Assembly: GCA_958452935.1 (NCBI GenBank)
Contig: CAUDVX010000023.1
Span: 1 to 26,116 of the forward strand
DNA: 26,116 nt
Source: an uncultured Collinsella sp.
GTDB lineage: Bacteria > Actinomycetota > Coriobacteriia > Coriobacteriales > Coriobacteriaceae
Direction of reading: 5' to 3'
A program made the position numbers and the translations under genes. Numbering within the stretch: the stretch's first letter is position 1; each line of letters begins with the position of its first letter. The notes beneath the pieces were generated by a model. That model had not been told where the DNA came from. It searched no databases and was given only the letters and a program-made list of their open reading frames with translations. This document shows positions 5,932 to 14,316 of the stretch, one piece after another.

Positions 5932-7683
5932 ATGGAAACGATCATCAACGTCGACGATGTCTCGTTCTCCTATGGCACGCAGACCGAGCAGGCGCTTAAG
6001 CATATCTCGCTCGGCGTGAACAGGGGAGATTTTATCGGCATTATCGGGCCTTCGGGCGCCGGCAAGTCCACACTTGCCGCCTGCCTGTCGGGAGCCGTAC
6101 CCCACCATTACACCGGCACGTTCTTTGGCTCCGTCACTGTCGACGGCAACGACACCTGTGAAGTTTCGCTCACCGATGTGTCGCAGATCGTCGGCAGCGT
6201 GTTGCAGGACATCGACACGCAAATGGTCGCCTCGGTCGTCGAAGACGAGATGCTTTTTGGCCTGGAGAACTTTGGCGTTCCCCACGCCCAGATCGAGCAA
6301 CGTGTGAGCGAGACGCTTAAGACCGTCGGCATCAGCGACCTGCGCGACCGCGAGATTGCCACACTTTCGGGCGGCCAAAAGCAAAAGGTTGCCATCGCCG
6401 CCATCCTCGCCATGCGTCCGCGTGTGCTCGTGCTCGACGAACCCACCGCGGCGCTCGACCCCGCCAGCTCCACGCTGGTCTTCGAGACCCTACGCGAGGC
6501 CAACCGTGCACTCGGCATCACCATCGTCGTCGTTGAGCAAAAAGTCGCCCTGCTTTCGGAGTATTGCAACCGCGTGCTCGTGCTCAATCATGGCGAAATC
6601 GCGCTACAGGGCAAGCCGCACGAGGTCTTCGCGCATACCGATGAGCTCCGCGCCATCGGCGTCGATTGCCCGCGTGTCACGCGCATTTTCAACAGCCTCG
6701 AGGCCGATGGCCTGGCCAGCGGCACTCCCTGTTTGGATGTTGATGAGGCCGAGCGCCTGATTACGGGCATCGTCGACCCCGCACACGCAAGCAGCGACAT
6801 TCAGGCACCCGCCGGCTCACCGCACGCACCGTCGTTGCGCCCGCACGCCAAGGACGCCGAGCCCGTGCTCACCTTCGATCACGTTGAGTTTGTCTATCCC
6901 AATGGCGGCGCCGCCGTCCACGACCTCAACCTGACCCTCTATCCCGGCGAGCTCGTGGGCATCGTCGGCCAAAACGGTGCCGGCAAGACCACGCTCACCA
7001 AGCTGCTCACAGGCCTGCTTAAGCCCGCCTCGGGCAGTGTGCGCGTCACGGGACTGGATACCGCAGCCGTCCCCACGAGCCGCATTGCCCGCGAAGTCGC
7101 AACGCTCTTCCAAAACCCCGACCGCCAGATCTGCAAGGACACCGTGCTCGACGAGGTCGCCTTTGGCCTGGAGCTTGCCGGCATCGACCGTGCCGAGGCG
7201 CTGCGTCGCGCCCAGCTCGTCATCGACCGCTTTGGCTTGCCGGCCGACGAGGCACCCTTCTCGCTCTCGCGCGGTCAACGCCAGATGGTGGCACTCGCCT
7301 CCGTCGTGGTCGTAGAGCCCAAAATCGTGGTGCTCGACGAGCCCACGAGCGGCCTTGACTACCGCGAGTGCGTGACCGTGATGGAAACGGTACGCACCAT
7401 GGCCGAGCGCGGCTGCGCTGTAATCATGGTCTGCCACGACATGGAAGTCGTCTCCGACTTTGCCGAGCGCATCGTAGTCATGGCCGACGGCCGCATCCTC
7501 GAGCGCGGCCGCACGCACGAGCTGTTCTCGGACATCGAGCTCATGCAGCGCGCCTACGTTGAGCCGCCCCAGGTCATAGAGCTTTCTCGTCGCCTGGCAT
7601 CCTCCGTCTCTCCCGCCTTTGCACAGGTGAGCGAGGTCACCGATATCGTTCGCATTACCGAGGGGATGGTCCACCGTGGTTAA
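5932..7683 (+). CDS. ECF transporter fused A-A' ATPase (two ABC domains in one chain)
   Basis: 583 residues with two complete ABC ATPase domains. Domain 1 (about 1-240) has Walker A GPSGAGKST (39-47), signature LSGGQ (145-149) and Walker B VLVLDE (165-170). Domain 2 (about 310-560) has Walker A GQNGAGKTT (346-354), Q-loop FQNPDRQ, signature LSRGQ (445-449), Walker B IVVLDE (465-470) and an H-loop VCHD. A poorly conserved linker (about 270-310) joins them. In domain 1 the H-loop position reads VEQK, with Gln203 where His is expected. The protein energises substrate uptake by the S and T subunits at the cytoplasmic membrane face. The start follows GAAAGG. The last 8 nt overlap ecfT, showing translational coupling. 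Confidence 0.9.
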   Translation: METIINVDDVSFSYGTQTEQALKHISLGVNRGDFIGIIGPSGAGKSTLAACLSGAVPHHYTGTFFGSVTVDGNDTCEVSLTDVSQIVGSVLQDIDTQMVASVVEDEMLFGLENFGVPHAQIEQRVSETLKTVGISDLRDREIATLSGGQKQKVAIAAILAMRPRVLVLDEPTAALDPASSTLVFETLREANRALGITIVVVEQKVALLSEYCNRVLVLNHGEIALQGKPHEVFAHTDELRAIGVDCPRVTRIFNSLEADGLASGTPCLDVDEAERLITGIVDPAHASSDIQAPAGSPHAPSLRPHAKDAEPVLTFDHVEFVYPNGGAAVHDLNLTLYPGELVGIVGQNGAGKTTLTKLLTGLLKPASGSVRVTGLDTAAVPTSRIAREVATLFQNPDRQICKDTVLDEVAFGLELAGIDRAEALRRAQLVIDRFGLPADEAPFSLSRGQRQMVALASVVVVEPKIVVLDEPTSGLDYRECVTVMETVRTMAERGCAVIMVCHDMEVVSDFAERIVVMADGRILERGRTHELFSDIELMQRAYVEPPQVIELSRRLASSVSPAFAQVSEVTDIVRITEGMVHRG

Positions 7684-8422
7684 CGTCATCGACTACATGC
7701 CGGGCGATACGCTGCTGCATCGTCTGAACCCCGTCGTCAAACTGGGCCTCGCCGCCGCCATCATCATCGGCATCTTTTTGTCCGACACCTACGTGGCGCT
7801 GCTGGGCTTTTTGGCACTCACCCTTGCACTGGGTGCCTATGCCGGCGTCGTCGACCGTCTGCTCTCGCTGCTCAAGTTGCTGATTCCGCTCGCGCTTATC
7901 ATGCTGGTGCTCCAGTTGGCCTTTATGCGTGATGGCAACGTGGTGTGGGGTTTCATCACCGACACGGGCCTCATTACCGGATCGAAGGCCTGCCTGCGCC
8001 TGCTGGGCGTGGCGTTGCCACTCATCCTCATGCTTATGGTGACCAAGCTCAACGACCTCGCCAACGCCTGCGTCGAGGTGCTGCACGTGCCATATCGCTA
8101 TGCCTTCACCTTTACCACGGCGTTGCGCTTTGTGCCGGTATTTGGCCAGGAAATGAACGCCATCATGGAGGCGCAGACTGCACGCGGCGTCGAATACGAC
8201 ACTAAGAATCCCGTCAAGAAACTCAAGCTCATGCTGCCGCTGTGCGTGCCACTGCTTATCTCGAGCGTGGGTAAGACCGATGCCACCGCGCTTGCCGCCG
8301 AGCAGCGCGGCTTCTACCTGCGTACGCGCGCGAGCTCGTACAAGCGCTATCCCATCAAAGGCCTGGATATCGCCGTACTTATCATCAGCATCGCCCTTAT
8401 CGCCATCGGCTTCCTGTTCTAG
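7676..8422 (+). CDS. ecfT: ECF transporter T component (EcfT)
   Basis: 248 residues from a GTG at 7676 that overlaps the ATPase stop codon by 8 nt, with GAGGGG upstream. The N-terminal part (LHRLNPVVKL) is typical of EcfT, followed by several hydrophobic helices (about 24-60, 65-85 and 115-135). Cytoplasmic coupling helices carry the two family motifs that dock into the ATPases: AQTARGVEY (Ala-Arg-Gly) and AAEQRGFYLR, the second a variant of the usual AxARGF with Gln in place of Ala. A final membrane helix closes the protein (IAVLIISIALIAIGFLF). EcfT is the transmembrane scaffold that connects the S component to the ATPase dimer. With the genes at 5147 and 5932 it completes one ECF importer, closed by the terminator at 8453. 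Confidence 0.9.
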   Translation: MVNVIDYMPGDTLLHRLNPVVKLGLAAAIIIGIFLSDTYVALLGFLALTLALGAYAGVVDRLLSLLKLLIPLALIMLVLQLAFMRDGNVVWGFITDTGLITGSKACLRLLGVALPLILMLMVTKLNDLANACVEVLHVPYRYAFTFTTALRFVPVFGQEMNAIMEAQTARGVEYDTKNPVKKLKLMLPLCVPLLISSVGKTDATALAAEQRGFYLRTRASSYKRYPIKGLDIAVLIISIALIAIGFLF

Positions 8423-8452
8423 CAATCGCTGGCAGCAACCGGCAAATGCAAA

Positions 8453-8487
8453 AAGGCCTCGGCTCGCATCAAACGAGCCGAGGCCTT
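8453..8487 (+). terminator. Bidirectional terminator between ecfT and the racemase gene
   Basis: A perfect 14-bp stem (8453-8466 with 8474-8487, loop CATCAAA) is flanked by an A tract on the left and followed on the right by TACTGTTTT. It serves the convergent ecfT (plus) and aspartate racemase (minus) genes. Confidence 0.8.
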
Positions 8488-8508
8488 ACTGTTTTCCCAG
8501 ATAAAACC

Positions 8509-8537
8509 TACCAAAATAAACCTGTCCCTTTTTGGCA
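8509..8537 (-). repeat. Short REP-like hairpin, copy 1
   Basis: On the minus strand the unit has CCAAAA...TTTTGG arms around GGGACAGGTTTA. It shares the GGGACAGGTT core and arm layout with hairpins at 24790 and 26017. It lies 10 nt past the racemase stop codon. Confidence 0.5.
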
Positions 8538-8546
8538 GGTCGAGGG

Positions 8547-9293
8547 CTAGAGGCGGTAGGGGACGCCGCTGCGAATGATGGATTCGCGTACCAGGACATC
8601 CATCGCATCGAGGGTGATCTCGGGCATCTCGCGATACTTCTGCAGTACCGAGAGCTCTGTACAGGCCAGGATGACGCGGTCGCAGCCGCTACGGGCGAAC
8701 TCCCACATCACGCGGTCGAACTTATCCATATCGGGCTCGCGCCCGGCCTTCACATCGTCGTAGATGAGCGACATCACATCGGCCTGACGCTTTTCGCTGG
8801 GATAGACGACCTCAACGCCCGCGGTCTCGCATTCGCGCCCATAGACGCCTGCGCCCACGGTGCCATCGGTTCCCATGATGCCGATCTTGCGCACCGGCTC
8901 GGCCGGCATGCTCAGGTTGGGGTCGAACTCGCACTCCCCCATCACCGCGCCGGCCAGAGCATAGCGCACCGACTCGCGCGGCATGTGGATAATCGGCACC
9001 TTCGTAAACGACTGGATCTGGTCGTAGAAGTAGTGTGACGTGTTGCAGGGAATCGCTATGTGCGCGCAGCCCAGCGACTCGAGCGCTTGGGCGCACTCCT
9101 TCATGGTCGCCAGCAGCTCGGTATGCTCACCGATCTTGATGGCCAGCGTGCGGTCGGGCATGGTCGACTTGGAAAGCACCACCATGTCGATATGCTCTTG
9201 GTCGCACGTAGCTGCCGTATGACGTACCACCTGGTCGTAGTAATACGACGTGGCCTCGGCGCCCATGCCGCCGATAACTCCCAGCTTTTCCAT
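8547..9293 (-). CDS. Aspartate/glutamate racemase family protein (probable aspartate racemase)
   Basis: 248 residues from the ATG at 9293, chosen because AAGGAGGCG precedes it directly and MEKLGVIGGMG is the canonical start of the family. Both catalytic cysteines are present in their usual settings, IPCNTSH and LACTELS; PLP-independent racemases use this pair to remove and return the alpha proton from opposite faces. GTDGTVGAGVY matches the central 'GT.GT...G.Y' motif of aspartate racemases. It is the second gene of a likely pair with the ATP-grasp gene at 9377-10633, 83 nt upstream, separated by an imperfect GC-rich hairpin (9338-9367, no T tract). That pairing points to production of D-aspartate for the cell wall; glutamate or another amino acid remains possible. 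Confidence 0.85.
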   Translation of the reverse strand: MEKLGVIGGMGAEATSYYYDQVVRHTAATCDQEHIDMVVLSKSTMPDRTLAIKIGEHTELLATMKECAQALESLGCAHIAIPCNTSHYFYDQIQSFTKVPIIHMPRESVRYALAGAVMGECEFDPNLSMPAEPVRKIGIMGTDGTVGAGVYGRECETAGVEVVYPSEKRQADVMSLIYDDVKAGREPDMDKFDRVMWEFARSGCDRVILACTELSVLQKYREMPEITLDAMDVLVRESIIRSGVPYRL

Positions 9294-9376
9294 CGCCGCC
9301 TCCTTGGTGACGCCCCGCAATTGCGCGTATCATACCCGCGCCCGCCCGATACATACCGGACGGGCGCCACGCTCGT

Positions 9377-10633
9377 CTACTTGTAATACGTCTTGAACAG
9401 CTTAAAGTGGCGCAGCTTGGTGTGCCACATGCGCAACCAACGGTTAAAGACAAAATCACCCTTCATAAACGAAGGATCGGCAGCCTTGCCCTCCTTGGCC
9501 AGACGGTGCGCCTTCGCACGCAGCTCGGGGTCCTTGACATACTTGTCAACGACGCCCATAGGAACAACCATCCACAGAGCCTCGTCCTGCGCCGTCACAA
9601 ACTCCGGCTCAAACGGGCGGTTGAGCACATACTCGTCCACCACATACTTGGCAACGTTAAAGCCGCTGTTAGTTACGTAGTAGTTGCTGCGGCCCTGGCG
9701 GGTGTTGAAGTCAAAGAACTTAAACGAGCCATCGCGCTCGTCATACTTGACGTCAAAGTTGGAATAGCCCACAAAGTGAAGGTCCTCGAGCAGCTTGCGC
9801 ACGCCACCCATAAGCTCATCGTTGGGCTCGGTGATGATGCAGGCGTGATTACCGACGCCATGGGGCTGATGCTCCTCGAGCAGCACGTGACCAAGGCACA
9901 TCATGCGAACCTTGCCGTTGCGATCAGAATAGCTGGTGAGCACGCGCATGTACTCGTCGTTGCCGGGCACGCGATCCTGCAAAATCAGGTCATCGGTGTA
10001 GCCACTGGCATAGGAATCGCGGATAACCTGCTCCAGCTCGGCGCGGTCGGCAATCTCATAAGCCTTCTTCTGACCCTCGAACTCATGCTGCCACCACATG
10101 ATGCCGTCGGAAGGCTTCAAGATCATCGGGTAGGGGAAGTCAATCTGGTCGAGCACCTCGGCAGGCGCCTCTCCTTGCGTGTTGAGCATCTGCGCAGTAA
10201 AGGTAAACGTATGCGGATAGGGCACACCGTGCTTCTCGCACAGTTCGTAGAAGATCTCCTTCTTCTGGCACTGCTCAAGCATGCTATAGGGCGCGTAAGG
10301 CGCAACGATGTTATCCGCCAGCTCGTTGGCATCCTTGGCCTGAGCCACCAGGGCAACATAGTTATCGCCGCAGCCCATCAGGACAATCGTCTTGTCGGCA
10401 TGAGCTCGAGCGATACCGTTGACGGTCTTAAGCATCACGGGCATGGTGTCGATATCTACGTTGGGCGTGTAATCGATAATTTGACTGCGATACGCGGGGC
10501 CCGTCTGATACTTGCCAAAGACCAGGCTCTTAACCTGATACTCCTCGTAGAAAGCGCGCGCCACCGAATACGCGTTGATGTCGCCGCCGAGCAGCACGGG
10601 GATAAACTCGCGCTCTGTAAACTGCAATGCCAT
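9377..10633 (-). CDS. ATP-grasp ligase, probable D-aspartate ligase for peptidoglycan cross-bridges
   Basis: 418 residues from the ATG at 10633 (AGGAAG just upstream). It opens FIPVLLGGDINAYSVARAF and has an ATP-grasp core with MILKPSDGI, LILQDRVPGNDEYMRVL, VRMMCLGHVLLEE, and the metal-binding end SNFDVKYDERDGSFKFFDFNTRQGRS. From memory, the opening, the RMMCLGH(x)LLE segment, and the NFDxKYDxRDGxxKxFxxNxRQGRS segment match the Enterococcus faecium D-aspartate ligase family (about 410 residues), which adds D-Asp to the side chain of residue 3 of the peptidoglycan stem using ATP. The aspartate racemase gene directly downstream supports this role. It may instead act on another amino acid, since the wider group is often annotated only as carboxylate-amine ligase. 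Confidence 0.75.
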   Translation of the reverse strand: MALQFTEREFIPVLLGGDINAYSVARAFYEEYQVKSLVFGKYQTGPAYRSQIIDYTPNVDIDTMPVMLKTVNGIARAHADKTIVLMGCGDNYVALVAQAKDANELADNIVAPYAPYSMLEQCQKKEIFYELCEKHGVPYPHTFTFTAQMLNTQGEAPAEVLDQIDFPYPMILKPSDGIMWWQHEFEGQKKAYEIADRAELEQVIRDSYASGYTDDLILQDRVPGNDEYMRVLTSYSDRNGKVRMMCLGHVLLEEHQPHGVGNHACIITEPNDELMGGVRKLLEDLHFVGYSNFDVKYDERDGSFKFFDFNTRQGRSNYYVTNSGFNVAKYVVDEYVLNRPFEPEFVTAQDEALWMVVPMGVVDKYVKDPELRAKAHRLAKEGKAADPSFMKGDFVFNRWLRMWHTKLRHFKLFKTYYK

Positions 10634-10689
10634 GGAAACTTCCTATCTAGAACTGCCCACACGACGGGCGGTCTTTGTGCAACTGATTT

Positions 10690-10719
10690 ATTCTAGCGTG
10701 CCGAGCCGCCGGCACCCAA
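10690..10719 (-). promoter_or_regulatory. Candidate promoter of the ATP-grasp/racemase unit
   Basis: On the minus strand TTGGGT (10714-10719) and TAGAAT (10690-10695) are 18 nt apart, and the -10 lies 57 nt before the ATG at 10633. A 6-bp hairpin (GTGCCG 10698-10703 with CGGCAC 10710-10715) falls in the spacer. The match is by eye. Confidence 0.35.
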
Positions 10720-10853
10720 AGCTCCACCGTATCTATGGCAATCGGCGTAATTGTCCAGCACGAAGGCGGCGATCACCGGTGTACGACAACGGGCAATGAA
10801 CCCACCGTTGTTGTAGGATTCAACATGTTGCCAGCCCCGTCGAAAGGTACACT

Positions 10854-11486
10854 GTGCCCCAGGCTCATCCGATCAGCAACCCCATCATTGACGCCGCAAA
10901 GCGCGAACTTGCGGATCGTGCCCAAACGGCAGCCCCCCTACGCACCGCAAACGATGCTTACAACGGGCCTGCCCGCATCGTCTCAATCAACACGTCGGAG
11001 CACAAAGGCACGCGTAAGTCACCCGTCGCCGACGGGCACGACACCGTCATCGAGCAGTTTGGCCTCGCCTCCGATGCGCACGCCGGGCATTGGCACCGTC
11101 AGGTCTCCTTTTTAGCTGCAGAGTCTATCCAGACGGCGCAGGCACGCGGGCTCGATGTGCACGAGGGCGACTTTGGCGAGAACTTCACAACCCAGGGTAT
11201 CAACCTGCTCTCACTCCCCTTGGGCACGCAGCTCAAGATTGGCAGCGAAGTGCTCGTCGAAATCAGCCAGATCGGCAAAGTCTGCCACACCCGCTGTGCC
11301 ATCTACTATCTCGCCGGCGACTGCATCTTCCCCCACGAGGGCATTTTTGGCGTCGTGCTGCAGGGCGGAGAAGTCCATGTCGGTGACGACGTCCAGGTGG
11401 TCAGGCTCGGCGACGGCACCTGTTCCTTCACTCCCACCGAGGCACTCAAAGAGGTGGAGCGGGCTCGCCGCGAAGGAACCCTGTAG
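10854..11486 (+). CDS. MOSC-domain protein
   Basis: 210 residues from a GTG at 10854 with GAAAGG 8 nt upstream. After a variable N terminus the MOSC fold begins at ARIVSINTSEHKGTRKSPV, continues through GLASDAHAGHWHRQVSFLA and GDFGENFTTQGINL, and includes the conserved Cys segment GKVCHTRCAIYY (GDFGENxTTxG and a Cys in this position are typical of the family). MOSC domains bind sulfur or molybdenum-cofactor ligands; small stand-alone members are usually tied to molybdenum cofactor sulfuration or sulfur carriage. No molybdenum cofactor gene is adjacent, so the partner is unknown. After its stop, TGCAAAA and TTTTGCA (about 11489-11518) form a weak hairpin. Confidence 0.85.
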   Translation: MPQAHPISNPIIDAAKRELADRAQTAAPLRTANDAYNGPARIVSINTSEHKGTRKSPVADGHDTVIEQFGLASDAHAGHWHRQVSFLAAESIQTAQARGLDVHEGDFGENFTTQGINLLSLPLGTQLKIGSEVLVEISQIGKVCHTRCAIYYLAGDCIFPHEGIFGVVLQGGEVHVGDDVQVVRLGDGTCSFTPTEALKEVERARREGTL

Positions 11487-11612
11487 TTGCAAAACCCCAC
11501 GTTGAGGTAGCTTTTGCAGCCAAAAACCTTCACAAACAGGGTGCCGTAACGTTAAAGTTGAACTCTATGGTTTCTCAACAATTCACCATTCCCGCAGGTC
11601 AAGGCCAAAGCC

Positions 11613-11677
11613 TCAAGTTCAACTTGACCCTTTAGAACCTTTAAGGTTCAAGTAGAGGTCGAAAGCAGTAGTAGAAT
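11613..11677 (+). promoter_or_regulatory. Two adjacent 15-bp palindromes and -10 box upstream of the secreted coiled-coil gene
   Basis: TCAAGTTCAACTTGA (11613-11627) and GAACCTTTAAGGTTC (11635-11649) are both perfect 7-1-7 palindromes, 22 bp from start to start. A -10-like TAGAAT (11672-11677) follows, with TTCAAG (part of the second palindrome) in a poor -35 position. A half-site-like AAGTTGAAC lies further upstream near 11556. The layout resembles paired operator sites for a dimeric regulator, placed 43 nt before the ATG. Confidence 0.5.
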
Positions 11678-11719
11678 ACACCTCGACCAATAACCTACGA
11701 TTGATTGCAGAGGGACTGG

Positions 11720-12853
11720 ATGCAGCATTCGAACCATCGCACCGCAGCGCTCTTCGCGTCGAAGCCGGCTCGTATCATCACGAGCGCCGCGCTCGCCGTC
11801 GCGCTGACGGCCACGCCGATGCTCTCCCCCGTCGCGGCCTATGCCGCCTCGCAGGCAACGCAGGATCAGCTTTCCGCCGCCCAGAAAAAGATCGAGGACG
11901 CCACGAGCGCCTACAACGACGCCCGAACCAAGCTCGAGGATCTGCAAAAGCAGATCGACTCCAATGAGGCGAACATCGATAAGATTGAGGCCGAGCTACC
12001 CGAGCAGCAGGCCAAGGCAAGCTTCGCCATGCGCGATCTGTATAAGTACCAGAAGGGCACCAGCCCCATCGTGAGCTTCCTGGTGAACACGCAGAGCTTG
12101 GGTGACTTTATCACCACCTGCAAATACACCAACCAGATTACGAGCTCGAGCGTCGACGAGATCGAAGAGCTTAACAAGATGCAGACCGAGCTCGAGCAGA
12201 ACAAGACTGAACTCGAGCAGGCCAAGTCTCAGCTCGAAGGCGAGCAAAAGAATGCCGAGGATGCACTGGCGCAGGCTCAGCAGCTCCGCAGCGAGGCGCA
12301 GGCAAAGGCCGAGCAGGAAAATGCTGCCGAGCTGGCAAAGCTCGAGGCCGACAAGGCCGCTGCCGCCGAGAAGATCTCGGGCGAGGGCGTAAGCGGCAAC
12401 AACTCCAACAGCCAGGCCAACAACGCCAACACCACCATCGACACCACGGTGAACAGCTCGAATAGCGGTAACTCCGATTACGACTCGTTCATTAACGAGT
12501 GGACGAGCCGCATCGATAACTACCTTGCCGGCTCCCCCATGGCAGGCCAGGGCTACAACTTTGCCGTCGCCGCCTGGAATACCGGCGTCGATCCCCGTTG
12601 GTCCCCCGCCATCGCCTGCATCGAGAGCAGCAAGGGCCTCTATTGCGCCGGCTCCTATAACGCCTGGGGCTGGAGTGCCCGCGGCGGTGGTTGGCGTAGC
12701 TTTGGTGGCTGGAGCGAGGGCGTCTCCGCCCACGTTGCCTACCTGGGCGCCAACTATGGTTCCACGCTTACTCCGGCAGCCGCCAAGAAGTACTGCCCGC
12801 CCACGTGGCAGGACTGGTACAACAAGGTCGCCAATCAAATGAACCGTATTTAA
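11720..12853 (+). CDS. Secreted coiled-coil protein with C-terminal transglycosylase-like domain
   Basis: 377 residues from the ATG at 11720 (AGAGGGA 6-7 nt upstream); an in-frame TTG at 11705 is less likely. Residues 1-42 are a signal peptide (basic, hydrophobic, ending AAYA). Residues about 45-210 are a long coiled coil with heptad-like Glu/Lys/Gln/Leu patterns, as in PcsB/CwlO-type cell-wall hydrolases regulated by FtsEX. An Asn/Ser/Thr-rich linker follows (about 222-252), then a C-terminal domain of about 120 residues with WNTGVDPRWSPAIACIESSKG and YNAWGWS. The IESS-type Glu after a 'DPrw.pAia' helix is the lysozyme-like transglycosylase pattern. The inferred role is septal or peripheral peptidoglycan remodelling outside the cell. 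It is a single gene with its own palindromic upstream region and terminator. Confidence 0.75.
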   Translation: MQHSNHRTAALFASKPARIITSAALAVALTATPMLSPVAAYAASQATQDQLSAAQKKIEDATSAYNDARTKLEDLQKQIDSNEANIDKIEAELPEQQAKASFAMRDLYKYQKGTSPIVSFLVNTQSLGDFITTCKYTNQITSSSVDEIEELNKMQTELEQNKTELEQAKSQLEGEQKNAEDALAQAQQLRSEAQAKAEQENAAELAKLEADKAAAAEKISGEGVSGNNSNSQANNANTTIDTTVNSSNSGNSDYDSFINEWTSRIDNYLAGSPMAGQGYNFAVAAWNTGVDPRWSPAIACIESSKGLYCAGSYNAWGWSARGGGWRSFGGWSEGVSAHVAYLGANYGSTLTPAAAKKYCPPTWQDWYNKVANQMNRI

Positions 12854-12863
12854 GTGCAACTGC

Positions 12864-12890
12864 AAAGGGGCCCCAAACGGGGCCCCTTTT
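12864..12890 (+). terminator. Bidirectional terminator between the coiled-coil and kinase genes
   Basis: AAAGGGGCCCC (12864-12874) pairs perfectly with GGGGCCCCTTT (12879-12889), loop AAAC, followed by TTTT overlap. It lies 10 nt after the coiled-coil stop codon and 8 nt from the stop codon of the convergent kinase gene. Confidence 0.85.
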
Positions 12891-12897
12891 CGATTCT

Positions 12898-14310
12898 CTA
12901 GGAGACGATACCGGTCGCGTTGCCGATAACAACGACGACGCACATGACGGCAAACATAAACCCGAGCGCCTTGAACCATAGTTCGACAAAAGCACTCCCC
13001 CGATACCGACCGAGCACGGGAAAACGACGTCGAAGCCTACGCCGGTCGAGCATTCCGAATGTAATGAGCAACACCAGGCCATCGACCATAAAGAAATACT
13101 CAAGCGCCAAAAACCACGTTGGATAGTTTCGGTTTTCGCCCGTTGGCGTAAATACCGCAAAATGGCTGCCCATCAGCAGCAACAATGTTGTCGCATAGAC
13201 GCATCCATTCCATATGCGCCCTACGGGCTCGGGAATACACGAGAGCAGACGCGCACATTTGGACGTCACGGGAGAGACGATCGAACGCCGGTTTGCAGAA
13301 GACGGAAGCGTGAGGGCAACCGGCTGCCGTACCCGCTGCACCTGTGGCACCGCGGCCCGGGGCACACTTGCAGCAGAAAAGGTCACGGGCGACGGTGCAG
13401 GGAGACATAGCTCATATGCCGCACGCGCAGCATGCCCCAGTGCCTTTGCACTCGCAAAGCGCTTGGCGGGATCGAGCGCCATCGCCATGCAAATCACATC
13501 CACCAGCGGAACGGGAATGCCATGTGCCTCGCATTGCTCACGTATGTCCCGCCCCGGTTTAGGGTCAGTTCCCGTCAGGCAAAAGAACAGCAGCGCGCCA
13601 AGCGCGTAAATATCGCTACGGACGCTCGTCTGCCCAAACCCAAACTGCTCGGGCGGCGCATAGGAACGCGTGCCAAACTTAACGGTGTCGGCGTCGGCGC
13701 CATCGCGCCAAACGCGCGCGATTCCCAGGTCAATAATCACCAGCGACGAGAAGGTCATGCCAGCATCGGCCGCATACCTCACGCCCGATACGATGATGTT
13801 CGAGGGTTTAAGGTCGCGGTGGATTACCGGTACCCCCGGCTCCCCCGCAGCTGCAAAACCAGCATGCAGCTCGCCCACCGCTTCACACAGAACGGGATAC
13901 AGCCCGCGGGCATAATCGGGCGTCGCCCCCAAGCGTCCCACCAGGGCCTCGAGCGTCTCGCCTTCGACATACTCCATCACCACGTCAAGCTCGTCGCCCA
14001 CACGGCGACAATCGACGATTCGGGGCAAGTGCTCAAAACGACGACCGGCACGCTGGGCCGCAAACAGGCGCTCATATGCTCCGCCAATCTGCACCGAAGC
14101 ATCGATGCGCTTGCGGACAAAAGGACCGAGAGACCCGCCGCCAGAGCCCTCAAAATAGACGAGTTCGGTCGTCTCGACATCCGAGAGCTTGAGCACGCGC
14201 TCCACACGATAGCTGTCATCGCGGTCGAGCGACGCCAAATGCTCGACAAGTGAAGCAGTCAGCTCGTCATCGGAATATGTTGGGCTCTGAGTATCCATAG
14301 CGTCCATCAT
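12898..14310 (-). CDS. Membrane-tethered Ser/Thr protein kinase (Hanks type)
   Basis: 470 residues from the ATG at 14310; ATGs at 14307 and 14298 are equally possible, and none has a clear ribosome site. The frame is open to 14391 but that extension crosses an intergenic hairpin. The kinase domain (about 40-290) shows the invariant Lys in FVRKRI, catalytic loop HRDLKPSNI (about 164-172), metal loop DLG in IIDLGIAR (instead of DFG, a common bacterial variant), and GTRSYAPPEQF as activation segment and APE-like motif. SDIYALGALLF follows. The C-terminal 100 residues hold about three hydrophobic helices and no extracellular sensor domain. The protein phosphorylates Ser/Thr of unknown targets at the membrane. 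An HTH regulator gene lies directly upstream on the same strand. Confidence 0.88.
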   Translation of the reverse strand: MMDAMDTQSPTYSDDELTASLVEHLASLDRDDSYRVERVLKLSDVETTELVYFEGSGGGSLGPFVRKRIDASVQIGGAYERLFAAQRAGRRFEHLPRIVDCRRVGDELDVVMEYVEGETLEALVGRLGATPDYARGLYPVLCEAVGELHAGFAAAGEPGVPVIHRDLKPSNIIVSGVRYAADAGMTFSSLVIIDLGIARVWRDGADADTVKFGTRSYAPPEQFGFGQTSVRSDIYALGALLFFCLTGTDPKPGRDIREQCEAHGIPVPLVDVICMAMALDPAKRFASAKALGHAARAAYELCLPAPSPVTFSAASVPRAAVPQVQRVRQPVALTLPSSANRRSIVSPVTSKCARLLSCIPEPVGRIWNGCVYATTLLLLMGSHFAVFTPTGENRNYPTWFLALEYFFMVDGLVLLITFGMLDRRRLRRRFPVLGRYRGSAFVELWFKALGFMFAVMCVVVVIGNATGIVS

Positions 14311-14316
14311 AACGCA

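Noticed and set aside
9407..10696. A 429-codon open frame opposite the ATP-grasp gene
   Set aside because: Antisense shadow without motifs; extends through the intergenic region and lacks a ribosome site.
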